Below are positions 5,388 through 6,204 of a stretch of DNA of 6,204 nt, piece by piece. The translations under genes were made by a program, and so were the position numbers. Source of the stretch: Methanosarcina sp. (GTDB lineage: Archaea; Halobacteriota; Methanosarcinia; Methanosarcinales; Methanosarcinaceae); NCBI GenBank assembly GCA_013330315.1, contig DUIO01000084.1, positions 6,213 through 12,416 on the forward strand, in the 5' to 3' direction. The notes beneath the pieces were generated by a model. It was not told the origin of the DNA. It was given only the letters and a program-made list of their open reading frames with translations, and did no database searches. Position 1 is the first letter of the stretch. The number at the start of each line of letters is the position of its first letter.

Positions 5388-5406
5388 CATTCTTTTATAC
5401 TCATTA

Positions 5407-5416
5407 ATTTATAAAA
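5407..5416 (-). promoter_or_regulatory. Candidate TATA box of the minus-strand glycosyltransferase
   Basis: The minus-strand sequence TTTTATAAAT would set a start near 5385 and a leader of about 36 nt. Another good candidate, GTATAAAAG, lies closer at 5392-5400. They cannot be separated by eye. Confidence 0.4.
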
Positions 5417-5473
5417 TCAGTTTATAATTAATTGAGATTATTACAATATCAATTTTTAATCTGAAAAATCAGT

Positions 5474-5507
5474 AAGGTTTCAAGGTTATTTTTCATAACT
5501 GAAACTT
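5474..5507. other. Compound hairpin in the gap between head-to-head glycosyltransferase genes
   Basis: AAGGTTTCA (5474-5482) pairs with TGAAACTT (5500-5507) with one bulged G. Directly inside it GTTAT (5485-5489) pairs with ATAAC (5495-5499), with AG bulged on one side and a loop of TTTTC. That gives about 13 base pairs in 34 bases. A smaller dyad, CTGA-AAAA-TCAG, lies just before it at 5461-5472. It could be a regulatory dyad or, if transcription starts upstream of it, a leader structure. The rest of the 5350-5679 gap holds promoter-like AT stretches and the tandem repeat, with no convincing gene. Confidence 0.45.
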
Positions 5508-5612
5508 GAAATTCATTATGAATAAGGGATTCAGAGGTGAGCTTTTGATTTTTGGGGGCGGCTTCTCTAGTATTAATCTCAGAACTAAATTTCAAACCGT
5601 CTTTGAGAGAAG

Positions 5613-5620
5613 TTTTTATA
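5613..5620 (+). promoter_or_regulatory. Candidate TATA box of the plus-strand glycosyltransferase
   Basis: TTTTTATA lies about 64 bases before the ATG at 5680, predicting a start near 5643 and a leader of about 37 nt with a weak AGGGA ribosome site at 5668-5672. This is inference from spacing. Confidence 0.35.
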
Positions 5621-5679
5621 GGATTAATTCTTTCCTTTGTTTGTTTTTGAAACGTTTGAAAAGAAATAGGGAAAAAGCT

Positions 5680-6204
5680 ATGAGAGTAATGGAAATATGC
5701 CAGGAGTATCCTAGCAGGTATTATCCTCAACTTGGGACATTTATAAAACAGAGCATAGATTCAATTGCAGACCAGGGTGTGGACGTAATAGTCATATCTC
5801 CAAAAGCTTTCGTAATCCCTCTTTCCGGCTTCCCATACCACAACTTTTCTAAACTGCCCGAAATTGAGCACACAGAAAAATACGATATTCACTATCCACG
5901 CTACATATATGCTGTTCCTAAAAAATACTTCTACTCTATAAGTGGGTTTTCATATGCTTACTTTGTTTCCAGATATGCGGTTAAAAACATAAATCCAAAA
6001 CCAGATTTAATTCACGCACACTTTGCATATCCTGACGGGTACGGGATGATCGGACTTGCAAAAAAATGGAATGTTCCCCTTGTAGTAAGCGCACTTGGTA
6101 CACTTGAAAGAATAACTGCTTATGAGGGATCCTATACTTCAAAGCAGATTATTGAGACTATGAAATTTGCCAAGAGCATTCTTTCTGTCAGTGATGATAT
6201 AAAG
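5680..6204 (+). CDS. Glycosyltransferase, GT4-like, N-terminal domain (cut by window edge)
   Basis: Reading from the ATG at 5680 gives 175 open codons to the window end, starting MRVMEICQEYPSRYYPQLGTF. This is the N-terminal Rossmann domain of a GT-B glycosyltransferase: the first strand with the YPSRYYPQLGTFIKQ loop (10-24), VDVIVISPK (34-42), PDLIHAHFAYPDGYG (108-122), VPLVVSALGT (132-141) and a SILSVSDDIK strand (166-175). The IHAHFAYPDG segment is typical of enzymes that make surface polysaccharides. Family members often have a Gly-x-Asp after the VV strand; here it reads ALGTLER. The nucleotide-sugar domain lies beyond the window. AGGGA (5668-5672) lies seven bases before the ATG. The same frame stays open upstream to an ATG at 5518, but those 54 residues do not look like the family. 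It is divergent from the glycosyltransferase at 4135-5349, which suggests a glycan locus continuing to the right. Confidence 0.88.
   Translation, partial: MRVMEICQEYPSRYYPQLGTFIKQSIDSIADQGVDVIVISPKAFVIPLSGFPYHNFSKLPEIEHTEKYDIHYPRYIYAVPKKYFYSISGFSYAYFVSRYAVKNINPKPDLIHAHFAYPDGYGMIGLAKKWNVPLVVSALGTLERITAYEGSYTSKQIIETMKFAKSILSVSDDIK

Noticed and set aside
5449..5730. Minus-strand open frame of 93 codons
   Set aside because: It runs through the promoter gap and the start of the plus-strand glycosyltransferase, has no recognisable motif, and contains the hairpin region.

Overview
The window reads as a piece of a methanogenic archaeon's chromosome, most likely Methanosarcina or a close relative. 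The reasons are the style of the hisF product (273 aa with an archaeal-type insertion), the small MazG-like protein with a cysteine-rich tail, the AT-rich intergenic regions with archaeal TATA-like boxes, and Shine-Dalgarno sites on some genes but not others. The genus is an inference from protein style, not from a database match. No rRNA, tRNA, CRISPR array or insertion sequence was recognised.

Layout, left to right. (1) 1-440, minus strand: the N-terminal third or so of a peptidase U32-family protein, cut by the window edge. (2) 628-1491, plus strand: an NmrA-like NAD(P)-binding protein, divergent from the U32 gene across a 187-nt gap that holds a 10-bp direct repeat. (3) 1701-2102, minus strand: a 133-aa protein of unknown function with a layout that loosely recalls aegerolysin-type beta-sandwich proteins. 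It converges on the NmrA gene, and the gap holds a perfect 10-bp-stem hairpin. (4) 2335-2622, minus strand: a MazG-like nucleotide pyrophosphohydrolase with a C-terminal Cys cluster. (5) 2961-3782, minus strand: hisF of histidine biosynthesis, preceded by a repeat-rich control region. (6) 4135-5349, minus strand: a GT4-type glycosyltransferase. (7) 5680 to the window end, plus strand: the N-terminal 175 residues of a second GT4-like glycosyltransferase, head to head with the first across a 330-nt gap.

The left part (to about 3800) looks like stable housekeeping chromosome: short single genes, each apparently with its own promoter. The right part looks like the edge of a surface-polysaccharide or protein-glycosylation locus. 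The two glycosyltransferase genes are visibly more AT-rich than hisF, as expected of such variable loci.

I found no clear case for a new multi-gene system. The most interesting material is non-coding: a set of exact short repeats and palindromes upstream of hisF (3827-4015), a 20-bp tandem duplication containing a 7-bp-arm dyad over the start region of the first glycosyltransferase gene (5348-5387), a compound hairpin in the shared glycosyltransferase gap (5474-5507), and a hairpin between convergent genes preceded by a good TATA-like box (1549-1602), which might be a small RNA. The 133-aa protein at 1701-2102 is the most interesting unassigned coding sequence.
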